Of a DNA stretch of 64,000 bases, positions 21,953 to 33,300 are shown piece by piece. A model generated the notes under the pieces. It ran no database searches and had not been told where the DNA came from. It saw only the letters and a list, made by a program, of their open reading frames with translations. Numbering within the stretch: the first letter of the stretch is position 1; each line of letters begins with the position of its first letter. The position numbers were made by a program, and so were the translations under genes. Source of the stretch: Cytidiella melzeri. Lineage: Eukaryota > Basidiomycota > Agaricomycetes > Polyporales > Irpicaceae. The DNA lies in NCBI GenBank assembly GCA_022592445.1, contig JABYQR010000124.1, forward strand, positions 1-64,000, read 5' to 3'.

Positions 21953-23592
21953 TTACTCGCTATTTCTAGCTACCATCCTGTCCAACATCTGGAGAAGCTC
22001 ATTCTCCTCAGTCGGCTGCTCGACGATCTGTCCTTCCTCAGCTGGCTGTGACCAGTCTCGAATTTGGTCCTTGACCTCTTCGGACATTGTGGTCCAGTCG
22101 TCGTTCTGCTTGAGGCGCCAGGCGATGATTTGAACGAGCTTTCGCTCGCTGAACTTGTCGTTGCCTTGGACGACCTGCATAGCAGTGTGGAAGTCGTCGT
22201 GTCGGAGCTGGAATGGTTCCCGTTCCCCATCCGTGCGGTACCAGACAAAACCGTGTCGCATCATAATCGCAACACGAGCTGATGCTGCAATAAATTTGTA
22301 CGACTCGATTTGGTCCTCTTCAAGCGCAAAGAACAGGCGACAGCCTCCTCCTTCGATGTTCGACTTGAGCACCACACCATTGTCCGTGATGAAAGACATT
22401 GCATCCATGATGTGTGGCTCGGCGTCGGTGAACTTGCCATCCCAGATCTTGTCGGCGACGTCCTGTGCGTTTTGCAACGCAGTCCCGGTCAATTCGTCCC
22501 ACTCGAAGCAGTATGAGCTCGCATCATGAAGCTCAGTGGTTGGAGCAACAGGGCGCTCTTCCCCAAAGAACTCCTCGATGGTTTCGACGGGCTCGTTGAC
22601 GATGGTGGTGCTCGAGGTGACTGGTGACGGCGGAACCATAGGGACATCTTGTTCGACGTTAACGGGTACGGCAGGAGTGCGTGGGCGAGGTGGTTGACGA
22701 GGAAGTGGAGACTGGCTCCGTTCGCTGCGACGGGCGGCACGGGCTTGCTCCAGTTCAAATTGAACTCGTCCGCGGTGGTTTGTGCGGAAACCTCGTCCAC
22801 GAGGTGCAGTCGGCTGCCTTTGGGGCTGAGAGGTGGTCTGGCGGCGTTGCTGCTCGTCGTAGAGCTCGGCGAGTCGAGGAGTATTGTCCCCCCTTCGACG
22901 CATGTCTGCGTGAACGGAGGTGCGGATGTTGTTGATGATACGGTTACCGCTTCCTGTGGACGCGGACGTGGGCGAAGGGATTCGCGGTCGAAGGTGGCAG
23001 GAGGGGCGCGACGATTGTTAGACCGTGCGCTTTGCGAATTTCCCCCCTCTCGATCGGCGCGGCGAGCTTCTCTAGCCTCGGTATTCCATTGATGGTTCGG
23101 GATAGTACTGAGGAAGAATGTATGATGGTGATGGTCCGTTGCAGATTCTACACGATCATAATCGAACCTTAGCTGGTTCGGTTCGATTTGTCGAATTTGC
23201 AGAGTGTTACCTCCGGCCAGGCGAACTCGCTCAGTACGTCTTTCCAAAAACTGTTCCCAGTTCCTGGAACGCTGTTCAGCCCTTTCGAAGATAGCATTGG
23301 TACGACGGGCGGCATGTTTAAAATTCGTGGGTGAAACGGAATGCGGGTCGAAGTGCTCGTCGGTTATCGGTGTCGATCCAGAAAATAATTCTCGGAAGTG
23401 TGCGAGGAATTTCTGTGAAAGGAATAAACTGTGAGAAAAACTCTTGCACAAGAGATTCTTCACAAAATTATCCCCAAATTCGACTTCAACCGAACGATAA
23501 GCAATGGTGAAACAAATAGAGCGCGCGTAACTAATATGCGAATGTGCAGGAGACAAAATCTCCGTGAAACCAAAAGTAACAAAGTTCGACAT
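21953..23592 (-). pseudogene. Copia-1 accessory ORF X, unknown function, one frameshift
   Basis: Two overlapping frames (23592-22489 and 22903-21953) joined by a single-base deletion near 22937; Copia-2 keeps the missing base. The joined protein would have roughly 480-550 residues. N-terminal half: about residues from KFLAHFRELF on, with repeated Arg/Glu helices and QFLERRTERVRLAGG. Middle: proline/arginine-rich. C-terminal half: globular, with SSYCFEWDEL, AMSFITDNGVVLKS and KLVQIIAW. The first 60 codons may be non-coding, since a CTTTCACAG acceptor-like site falls at 23413. It lies between primer site and gag, where Copia elements normally have no gene. Function unknown. Confidence 0.55.
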
Positions 23593-24099
23593 AAGCCTCT
23601 ACTAAATTCTACAAAAACGACGAATTGGGAATGCCAAGGGTGTTAACTGTGCGTCGTACACAGCTCCCTTTTAGTCCCTTGAGTCACGAGCTCAAGGTGA
23701 CGCCTACTTTCCCTCCTTTCACCGCTTTTCACAGCCTCCCAATTGTCTAAGACAAAAGACCCTTTCGATCACCTCTGGACGCCACCTTATTGGGCTTTGT
23801 CCGAGTAGGTGCGTGATTCTGATAGTGAATCACAAGCCAAGAACACTTGTGAGGTGTAGGCTACCGATTGGATGTGACTGTGCGCGTGTTCCAGGGGTAA
23901 GAAAGCAGGGGCAATTCTGTAGAAAATAGTTATGGGAATAATGGGCGAGGAGAGGCGAGGCTTAGTCTACTACAACTGGGTCTTCTACTACAAAGTGGCC
24001 TACAATGTGTAGAAAGAAATGTTACTCACGAAGTAACAGTTGTGTAGTGTCGAGCTTGAGGATGGTTTCAGAGTAGAGGAGTGGTAAGAAGAGTTAGAA
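23593..24099 (-). other. Copia-1 untranslated leader
   Basis: Sequence between primer site and ORF X. No credible ORF. The same leader in Copia-2 is interrupted by a solo LTR A. Confidence 0.6.
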
Positions 24100-24115
24100 G
24101 CCGGGGCTCATAACC
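24100..24115 (-). other. Copia-1 primer binding site (initiator tRNA anticodon type)
   Basis: On the minus strand GGTTATGAGCCCCGGC begins directly after the 5' LTR. Its complement holds GGGCTCATAACC, the anticodon arm of initiator tRNA-Met. This is the half-tRNA priming known from copia-type elements. Identical in Copia-2 and shared for 15 bases by the element at 62042. Confidence 0.7.
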
Positions 24116-24638
24116 TGTTTGAAAGTTACGAGTGTAGGGGATGACTAGGAGAGTCAACTAACTCTGGGAGTAAGTGTCTTATTATTTCTCTGCTCTCTAG
24201 GAGCTGTATATATACATATCTGTAACTAGATTACTAATGCTACAGTAATGTCATATGAGTAAGGATTGGTAAGGATTGGTAATCCTATGAGTAATGATTG
24301 GTAATGCACAGTCCTGCTTGCTAATACTACTGAATAGAGAATGTAAGCGATGACTGAGCATCCTACATAACTGAATGGTGCTGACTGAGCCTTTAGTAAG
24401 CTCAATACATTTGGTATATGAAATATGAGTCATGCAGAAGCCTCATGGTACTTCTGCTATTCAGTCATGGAAACTACTGGAACACGATGCCATATGGTGT
24501 AAGTATCGCATCGTGTGTGACCATAAGGATGGTGGAATCACATGCTATGTACTATCTGTGCTTATCTATCTACATATCTAATCTACATTGTCCATAGATC
24601 TGATGTCCGATAATCAGCGATACAATCTCGCTTTGACA
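24116..24638 (-). repeat. Copia-1 5' LTR (family E)
   Basis: 523 bp, no difference seen from the 3' LTR at 16148-16670. Followed on the plus strand by target duplication CTTTG. Confidence 0.95.
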
Positions 24639-25366
24639 CTTTGGAAGCTAACCGAAAACTCTCAAACCCTACATTTTTGGACAATGTAGATTTGTGGCTG
24701 TATTAGTAGTGAGTACTGTATCTGATTGTTCCACAAAAGTTTCACAACTGTTAGTTACTCTCTAAGCAGGAGTTACATTCAGAACACAGCCTGTGGCAGT
24801 TCCAATGGGGGTGAGGCAGTTCAGACATCAACAGGACACGGTTGCATCAGCAGCAAGTGGCAGTGCCAATGGAGGTGATGCAGCTCAGACATCAACAGTA
24901 CATTGTTGTGTTAGCAGCAAGCACTGCATTCAATTGGTCACAAGCTTTCACAAACACTTCTCCCTAAGCAGGAGTTACAATCAGAACACAGTCTGTGGCA
25001 GTTCCAATAGGGGTGATGCAGCTCAGACCGTGGTTGCATCAGCAGCAACCACTGCATCAGATTGTTCCACAAAGTTTCACAACCAATAGTTGCTCTCTAA
25101 GGAGGAGTCACAATCACAACACAGCCTGTGGCAGTTCTAGTGGGGCTGATACAGTTGAGACATCAACAGGATGTGGTTTCATCAGCATAGAGCACTGCCT
25201 TGGATTCTTCCACACAGTTTCACAACCACTAGTTGCTCTATAAGCAGGAGTTACAATCAGAACCCAGCCTGTGGCAACTCCAATGGGGGTGAGGCAGTGC
25301 AGATATCAACAGGACACATGTAATATGTTTCAGCAATTGATCCAATGAGACACCCTCAAGCCCTTC
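24639..25366. repeat. Degenerate tandem repeats, unit about 136 bp
   Basis: Right part of the non-coding region invaded by Copia-1. The block AGGAGTTACA...CAGAACACAGCCTGTGGCAG recurs near 24769, 24970, 25105 and 25241, each followed by TTCCACA..GTTTCACAAC-like text. Spacing is about 135 bp, with one larger interval of about 200. It is not coding. It could be a satellite-like part of an unidentified element. Confidence 0.6.
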
Positions 25367-25908
25367 TGTAACAGTAAGGTTACTACTCACCAGGTAAGTT
25401 GATAAACTGAGGGGAGTTGATGGAGATAAAGAGTAAGAGATGTGGTGAGCGAAGTACTGTGAGGTACTGAGTAGTCCTAGTTCAACAGAGTGGATAAGAC
25501 TGAGGGGATATGCCCTCAGGAGTGCCTCTATATATACATGAAGGGGAGGACCCCAGGTACTACCCTAAGACCCCTAATACCTACATGAGTAAGCAAAGTA
25601 ATCTACCTTACTAAGCATGCCCTATGCCCTAGTGGTTCCACTTCAATAATCAACCAATAGCAATTGTCCCCATGACCTGACCCCATGACCCAGCTCCAAG
25701 GCTAGACTTGTTCTAGCTCGCATCAATTGATAGGCACTGAGAATAAGCGCCGGAATAGGCACCTGATAAGCGCCAGATAAGCGCTGGATAAGCGCCTAAA
25801 TAGATGCCGGATAAGCTCTGGATAAGCGCTTGACAAGCGTTTAAATATTCCCAATAATACCGTTGCCTGGTAAGGCAAGTCTTGTAGAAACATTGAAAAT
25901 CTGTGACA
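25367..25908 (-). repeat. LTR A (reverse), internally deleted, without target duplication
   Basis: 542 bp with both family A termini, but lacking the middle: GCTAGACTTGTTCTAGCT joins directly to CGCATCAATTGATAGG. The flanks CCTTC and GACGT do not match. It interrupts gag of Gypsy-C right after GGKDDV. The lack of duplication and the missing gag-RT segment point to a deletion ending here. Confidence 0.8.
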
Positions 25909-27412
25909 GACGTCGTCTTTCCCGCCATACGCAGCTGGGGCTGTCGCCTTAAACTGCTTGCTTAACTGAGGCAGGTCTTCCGGCTTGACCTCCATTATCT
26001 GTTTGAGTTGTCGGAGGATATACTCTGTGCTATTGTTATTCAGCTTTGCTGTCGCGGTAGGTACCGCCCTGTAACCAGATACAGAGTGTGCCGTTACCGG
26101 CTGTGGCCTGTTTTGCGCTGTTGGAGTGGAAACGAAGTATCAAGGGTTGACCCCTCTAATAGGTATGCCGGGAGGGAGGGTCCTCACTCTTCCCCTTTGT
26201 GGCGTGGGGTCTGGGGAGGACCCCTTGGGATCCCTGCGCGCGAGTACAAGTCGGAGCTTTTGCTACCATCATCTCCATCTCTTGGGAACTTGGGTGCGCC
26301 GGTTTGCCACTGACTTCTCATCGAGCGAGTGTGACGGCAATTGGTACTTGTGTGGGGCAACCTTTCTCTTGGTGCTGGTCCGTCTGCTGCGATTGCGTCC
26401 CCGCTCGCTGCTAGGCCAGCCTCTCTAAGTCGAGTGGCTTGGTCCTTCCCTGCGCGAGCAGGCATTGCCCTATCTTCAGTGATTGTTTGACGGGTGTGCT
26501 CGTCGGGATCGGTGTACCATGCCTCTTTGTTGCTCGTGGTGATTACTTCGGCACCCATTATCTCTGGGTTTTCGTCTGGCTTTGTGGTAGGGCCTTTCGA
26601 GGGTACCTCTACTGGTGTTGGTTGCCCAACGTGTTCTTTGGCCACCTTGCGGCAGCTTACTTCGTTGTCGAGCGTGTCCATGTTGAACGCTTCAAAGACG
26701 TCGTGTAGACTGCGTATGAGTTTGTGATTCCAGTCTTCAACCCGCTAGAACCTTTCCTCCTGTTCTCTTCGCTCGTGTCTAAATTCTCTGTATGTGGTCC
26801 TGCTCTTCTTTAGACCTTTGTAAGTTTGCAGCATCGCGTTAGCGAGCTCTGGGTCTAACGGGCCTTCAGCCCTTCGTTCTTCTCGAACTGGATCAAATTT
26901 TGGCTTTTTGCCAATTTTAATGGGTCACCTTTTGGTGTTACAATGTCCCTACGTCTGTCTACGGTGCTACTGAAGGGGCTCTTCAGTGGGGGGCGGGTTG
27001 CCTCGTCCCCACTGGGAGGTTCTTGCGCTTGCGCGCGTGGGGCTTTCAGCTGTTGCTGTGCCTCCATTGCGTCTGTGAGGACTCCAGTGACTGCTGAGGG
27101 TTTCCCCTCGTATGCAGCCACCTTCGAGGTGGTGGTCTTGTTCAAAAAAGATTGAGTGGGCGCTTTCTCGCTTCGCCGCCCGTCTCGGACTTCGGTGATT
27201 GTCCGACCCACCAACTTGGGTTCATCAGGGTTACCCTTTTGGGCCTGCAATGGATCTTCTTCGGCCTCGTGCTCACTCTTGAGCATGATGGCCACGTTTT
27301 TGGCATCGGCCTTGCTGGTCGTGTGACTGACGGTGGATATGGATTGGCCGTGGGCCGTTTGCTGCGAATTGAAGGTTTTGCGTGATTTTGGATTCTTCTT
27401 TGCGTCCGACAT
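25909..27412 (-). pseudogene. Gypsy-C gag, broken
   Basis: From ATG 27412: a Lys/Ser/Pro-rich 185-codon frame to 26855, then after frame changes and a stop (about 26750) a second frame (26681-26184), and finally RQLKQIMEVKPEDLPQLSKQ...GGKDDV at 26020-25909, a Gypsy Gag signature cut by LTR A. The intact protein would form the particle core. The zinc knuckle and protease expected next are absent. Confidence 0.7.
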
Positions 27413-27554
27413 CCAGGATCTTCTGGGAGTGTCCGATGTGTCGGGATCTGGGTTTTTTATGGGCGCGTGGATAACTTGGCGTTGTAGAGAGTTGTGGAGT
27501 AGGGTGTGGTTGGAGTAGAATGTAGGTAGGTAGAATTTGGGTACTTAAAAAAAG

Positions 27555-27838
27555 TGTAAGGGTGTCTTTTTGGATGCACACAAGGTAAGTATGACCAATA
27601 TGTATTCGGAACCTACGTGTGTACAAGATAAAAAGATGATCCTCTAAATCTACCAGATCTCAGTCCTAAATACTGAGATCTGCTACTGTGTAGTACTACT
27701 ATATATGGTATGCTACTTTCTCACGATGGGCACTGGCCCACTATCTAATCAGTACGAGTATAAGGCCAGATCTACTGATCTGCCCACAGGATGCTTGCGC
27801 ATCAGGTAGTGCTTGCGCACATGTATCAAGCCCTAACA
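27555..27838 (-). repeat. Gypsy-C 5' LTR (family C)
   Basis: 284 bp, the partner of 8066-8348. Followed on the plus strand by ATGCC, the second copy of the target duplication. TATATATGG lies near 27702. Confidence 0.9.
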
Positions 27839-28618
27839 ATGCCACTCTCCCGCTATGTTGCTGCTAAGACCAGCCGCAACGCTCCCTACTCTATCCCAGT
27901 CTGTAATGAAGTCACTGGACTTCAAGAATGCTTCGCAGCCTCCAAGGAGACTCTCAATAAGTTTAAAGACACCGGCAAGCCTCGCCGTGTCAAGTACCCT
28001 GACAACAAACCTCTCATCAAGAGGATTGACCTCAAAGAGCAAGCTCGAACGACCATTGAGCATGAAGAGAATCAAGCTTGAATGAGACAACTCTCTAGTC
28101 TCATGTCTCAGAGAAGTCTTCTTGATAGGATTGAGAAGCAGGAGAAGGAGGAAGCTAAAAAGCTTACTCTTCTTCAGCGAATCGAGGACCAAAACAGTCG
28201 CACTCATGTTCCCACTCCCACTCCTCTTCCCACCAACCTCCACTTCTGTAAGACAAAGCTTATGCTTCGTGAACAGGAGTTTGAACCCATGATCACAGCA
28301 GCCTGTCAAAGGCTTGAGCCTGTGCTCAACAAGCTGAACGCCTCTTTCGCAAGTGGTGGCCAATCTTCAGATGCATGGCTCAACACTCGTCGCAAAAATG
28401 TTCAGTTGCTCATTGGTTGAGTCTATATGATAGAACAGTGGTTCAAGGAGAACCATACGGACAAGATGTCAAATAGGGAATGGAGAATGTTGAAAAAGGA
28501 CTTAAAAAGTTTGGGTAGAATTAGTTTTGTGGACATACACCGGAGATGGGGTTACATCTTAGAGTTACTAGAAGGGCTGTTCGAAATGAACACCTTTGTA
28601 TATGCGGAAATGGAATAA
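27839..28618 (+). pseudogene. Gypsy-A leader ORF (ORF1), two in-frame stops
   Basis: Starts ATGCCACTCTCCCGC; the ATG is the target-duplicated copy, so the frame kept its start after Gypsy-C inserted. About 260 codons with in-frame TGA at 28079-28081 and 28418-28420. Content: YSIPV.NEVTGLQE, KYPDNKPLIKRIDL, a Lys/Glu-rich coiled-coil-like stretch with LLDRIEKQEKE, LHF.KTKLMLREQEFEPMI, EQWFKENHTDKM and RRWGYILELLEGLFEMNTF. An open copy without these stops is at 41888. Lies directly upstream of gag. No known domain; unusual for Gypsy elements. Confidence 0.65.
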
Positions 28619-28742
28619 AATGTATGGGCTGACAAGCCTCATTTTAACCGGTGACAACTTCCTGAAAAGGATTTAATGTCTCTTCTTCTTATACTAGAAA
28701 TAGTATTCTGCTTATCCTTTGCTAACTAAGAAATTAGAAGCA

Positions 28743-30190
28743 ATGGCCACTCAATCTAACGCCGGATCCAGCTCTGCCCCCGCTGCTGCTAACCTCACTC
28801 ACTCTGTTCCTTTTGGCAAGATTACGCCAATTGTCTATAACCCTTCTGTTGAGAACTTCGAGCAGCACATTTACCACAACCTGAACACGGCCCAAAGGGC
28901 TTTTACTTGTACGGTTGAAGGTGGAGCAACTGCTGCCATCGTCCACAACATGATGAATCAAATGGTGCTTATCTGGAACAATCAGTTGTCATTGCTGGAG
29001 GATAACCTCCAGGAATATATTGATAAGCTCGCTCAAGACCTCTACTCACAGTCCGCTGCGGACGCGCAAGTCCAGCGGATGGACACTGATCTTGACATGG
29101 TGAAGACAACAATCACCAACATTGTCAACCAGATTAATCAGCTTCCCTTGTCTCAAGGACAAGGAGGATCCTTGCGCCAGCCCAAGATTGGTGAACCTCC
29201 GGAGTTCAACGGCACTGACGGCAAGGTCAAGTTTAACGAGTGGTTGAACAAGATCTCTCTGTGGCTTGTCCACGAAGATTTTGCTACAGATAGGCAATGT
29301 ATTGCCGTCGCGATGAACTGGCTCTCAGGCGCGGCGGCTCAATACATGGAGCCGTGGATGAAGAAGCTCACGAAGGGTCAGACGATCGAAACGTGGGAAG
29401 AGTTCAAAAATGAGCTCAAGGTACAATACGGTCAACAGGACGACAAACAGGGTGCTCGAAAGGAGCTCAATGCCTTGTTTAACAACACGGATCTGGCGCA
29501 TAAGAACTTCGTCAAGTATGCGGAACTGGCAGGCTTTCTGGATACAAGGACGACTTGCTCATTCACAAGCTCAAGCACGTTATCGAGAAGGACATGAGGC
29601 TCGTCATGATTGGGAAAGATGAAAATTAAATCCCTACCACATGGCCTCAATTCCTTGACCTGTTGCTTGACATCCACAAGAAGGTCTATCCGGAGAAAGC
29701 ACAAGGCCAGATTTTTGCAAAAGAAAAAGATATGTCCACTCCTATGGAGGTGGACGCTGCAGATCAGAAGAAGAAGAAGAATGAGAAGCGGAACAAGGGT
29801 AAAGGCAAGGAGGTGAACTCAACTGAAAAGTTGGAAAAGTTCAGCCACAACCATTAGTCGAAAGGACATAATACGGATGAGTGCAACCTCAACGGCCTAA
29901 AGAAGAAGCCCGATGATCAAAATAAGGAAGTGAAGAAGGATGGCAAGTCTTTGGTGCCAAAGAAGATTTGAGCGGCAGATGCCGAGGACTCTGTGTCGGA
30001 CAGCGAGGCCGAAGCCCCTAAGGCTTTGTTGTCAAAAACAAAAAACATAAATACCGCGCGCCTAGAGTTGGCAGCTCATATTGAGGAGGTTCCAACGGAA
30101 GATGATGAACCTTCGACTCCTCACCCGTCCCCTGACAAGGGTAAAGGGAAAAAGCCGACCAAGGGCAAGGATTTTTTCCGAAGCATCATG
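28743..30190 (+). pseudogene. Gypsy-A gag, frameshifted
   Basis: ATG at 28743 (MATQSNAGSSSAPAAANL). Continuous to a frameshift near 29535. Capsid part has GEPPEFNGTDGKVKFNEWL, AMNWLSGAAAQYMEPW and TWEEFKNELKVQYG, the retrotransposon Gag family pattern. The following part is lysine-rich (near 29760-29830), then NTDECN, and ends at 30190 after several stops (29629, 29857, 29971). No intact zinc knuckle is visible. Confidence 0.8.
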
Positions 30191-30306
30191 TGACTCCCTG
30201 CAAACATGCATGCTTAGGCCCTAATACCCTTGATCTTTGTACCATAGATACTGTCAAAAATGTAGCACGTTCAAAGAATTCATTTTTTCTACCGGTTACA
30301 ATTTGA

Positions 30307-33300
30307 GTATATGGAAAGAAAGTGCAGGTCGAAGCTCTGGTAGATTCAGGAGCCACAACCACGTTCATCAGTAAGTCAGTGGTTGAAAGTAACAATCTGG
30401 TACCAAATCAACTGGCATCACCGTTTAATGTCATCAACGTTGACGGTACTCCCAATAAAGATGGTCAAATCACTCACTCAGTACGTGCATACCTAGAAAT
30501 AGGTTTGCACAGAGCAAGACAACACATGCTCGTTACTGATCTTGGTAGTAAACAAATGATTATCGGGATGACCTTCTTACGCTGCCACAATCTGGAGATG
30601 GATTGGGCAAATGGCGAGTGGAGATTTACCAGATGTCCTGAACTCTGTGCCCCAAGAGCTCGTAAAAACATCACTGTAACTCAAGAAGAGATCAATGAGC
30701 TTGAGTTACCTAAGGGACGTTCGGTGTCAGACAACCTGGACGGAATGGAAAATGTTGACCTGGACAACCCTCACATCCACTGGATTGAGTTAGACGACCC
30801 AGAAGACCAAGAAATAGCAGAAATAATCGCTGAACTTTCTGGAAAGGAAGATGAGGGCTTTGAAGACGGCTTTGACAAACAAGAATCTGTCAATTGGAAG
30901 CCATTAGTACCAGAATACCTATGGGAATTTGGTGACGTCTTTTCAAAGACAAAGTCAGAACGCATGCCGTTACGCAAACTGTACGATCACGCAATCAAAT
31001 TTGAGGAAGGTGCCTCCCTTCCCAAAGCAGCTAAACTATGCCTGCTGTCTCCAATGGAAAAGAATTCTCTAGATCAATGGATCGAAGAGGAACTCCAAAA
31101 AGGTTACATCCGCAAATCGAAGAGTCCGATTGCAGCACCTGTGTTCTTTGTCAAGAAGAAAGATGGCTCGTTACGCCTTGTGCAAGATTGCCGAAAACTG
31201 AACGACATCACAGTGAAAAACCGGTACCCCATACCTCGCATCAACGATTTAATCAATTCGTTAAGCAAGGCTAAGGTCTTCTCAAAGATTGATCCTAGAT
31301 AGGGATACAATAACGTTTGCATCTGAAAGGGTGAAGAATGGAAGACAGCGTTCATCACACACCACGGCCTTTTTGAAGCCAAGGTGATGTATTTCGGATT
31401 CAGCAATGCACCTGCGACGTTCCAAGCCATGATGAATGAAATTCTGAGTGATTTGATCTTAGAAGGACATGTCATGGTGTATCTTGACGACATCCTCATC
31501 TTCACTGAAGACAAGAAGGAAAACCGTTGCTCAACATCTGGAGGGACATCCAATACTGTAGAAATATGGTTGAATCACCAAAACCTGACTTACTTCAGGA
31601 ATGCTCAGAAGCTGACTCGGAGACAAGCGCAATGGGCATTAAACCTCATGCGATTCAATTTTGTGCTCCGGCACAAACCCGGAAAGACCATGCTTACCGC
31701 AGATCCTCTGTCCAGGAGGCCAGATCATGAAGAGGGGGTAAATCCCAATAATGAGGACAAAATTCTCCTTAAACCCAAGTTTTTTGCTATCTCTGCTATT
31801 GAAAACTCTCATGACTCGCCTATCAACGATGATGAAATCCTAAGACGGGTCAAGGAAGCACTCATTAACAATGAAGTTACCAAGGACTCTCAGCAGTTAC
31901 TTAACTCTGGTCCTAGGGAGTTCAAGAAATCACTAGAGGAATGGAATTTTGAGAACAGATTACTCCTATACCGTGGAAAAGTCTACATCCCCAAAGATCA
32001 GAAATTAGATCTGAGACGCCAAATCATCCAGATGCATCACGATCTACCTTCTGCCGGACATCCTGGCAGATGGAAAACGTACGAACTGATCTCGAGAAAC
32101 TACTGGTGGCCAGGTTTGTGTCATGGATGGCCTGACTAGCCCTTAATTTTCGCAATTTACCTCTTGTTTTTATCTGTAAAACTCCGGGCTACAACCTAGT
32201 TTCAATTCTCTCTGCATAAACTCCTTTGCACGTCTATTAAGCGCCCGTATCACGTGGCTTAGATGCTCCACACGGTCACATTACTTGCTACTACGTCACA
32301 CTGGCATGTGACTTAGCTTAAGTAAGACCACATGGCTACAAGCACATGGCTCAGCCCATAGCTAGGGTTTGACGTCATAGATACCGTCCACATGGGCTCC
32401 TTATTGTTCTTTCCCTATTGTTCTCTTTATGGAAGGATGTTCTCACAGGTGTGGGAATGGAATACAATAGTTGGTCTCCTTTTAGATAGATTCTCTCACG
32501 GGTAGAGTTCTTGGCAAGGTCTAGACAATAGCTATTGTTCTCCTTTAGGTAGTTCTTTTGTTCTTCGTTCACACGGCTTCTTGCAAAGCCTGCCCTCAAC
32601 ATGGTCTGTGCGCAGGTCCCTGAAGTCTATATATACTGCTGCATGTACGCTCCTAGCCCCCATCTCGACCTCTTGGTCTTTACTGGGCTAGGTAAGCAAC
32701 CCCCTCTTGTACTACATAGCTGGTGGTCACAATACTAACTTGGTCTTTACTGGGCTAGCTTTCTGAATAAGTTTGATAGCTGGTGAACGCATTGTGCTTC
32801 ACGCCTGCCACCACCTCCTTGTCGTCATCCACATTGTGTCCCTGTTTGTCACGTCGAGCCCTGTCTCCGTGTCAGTTTGACCACTGATGTCAAGAAATAC
32901 GTGACAGGCTGTGACACATGTCAGCGGATGAAGACTCGTCTGCAACAGCCTTACAGACCACTCATCCCTAATCTGGTTGGCTGAGTTCGCATACGACAAT
33001 GCAGCGCACGAGGGAACTAAGCACTCGCCTTTCTACCTCGAATACGGCAGACACCCTAGAGCTGATCCAACGCTCACTAAGGACCTGAAAAGGTCTGACA
33101 TGAATGACATCATGTGGAACCGCTTGCAAGCTCAAGAGCATGCTAAAGCGGCGTTACAACTTGCAGCTGAACGCATGAAGTGGAACTACAACAAGCACGT
33201 CCAGAAGGTCCCCTTCAACAAAGGCGATCAGGTCATGTTGGATCTGAGAGACTACCAAAAATCTGGACATAAGCTGTCAGCCAAGTACTACGACCCATTC

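Larger units (their letters stand above)
16148..24638 (-). mobile_element. Copia-1, young Ty1/Copia element with accessory ORFs
   Basis: 8491-bp minus-strand Copia element. It is bounded by 523-bp LTRs and target duplication CTTTG at 16143-16147 and 24639-24643. Minus-strand order: 5' LTR, primer site, leader, ORF X, ORF Y, gag, protease, integrase, RT, RNase H, polypurine tract, 3' LTR. Protease-integrase-RT order is diagnostic of Copia. The LTRs look identical by eye, so insertion is recent, yet several single-base indels break the frames. A second copy is Copia-2. Confidence 0.95.
8066..27838 (-). mobile_element. Gypsy-C, Ty3/Gypsy element inserted in the Gypsy-A start codon
   Basis: Minus-strand element. 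LTRs are at 27555-27838 (5') and 8066-8348 (3'). The target duplication ATGCC is at 8061-8065 and 27839-27843. On the minus strand: gag remnants, pol (RT-RNase H-integrase-chromodomain), a long extra ORF, then a purine-rich tract and the 3' LTR. It is itself invaded by an LTR A (9479-10927, holding LTR F), repeat region 15551-25366 with Copia-1 inside, and another LTR A (25367-25908). Protease and the N-terminal RT are missing between gag and RT. All frames are broken. Confidence 0.88.
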
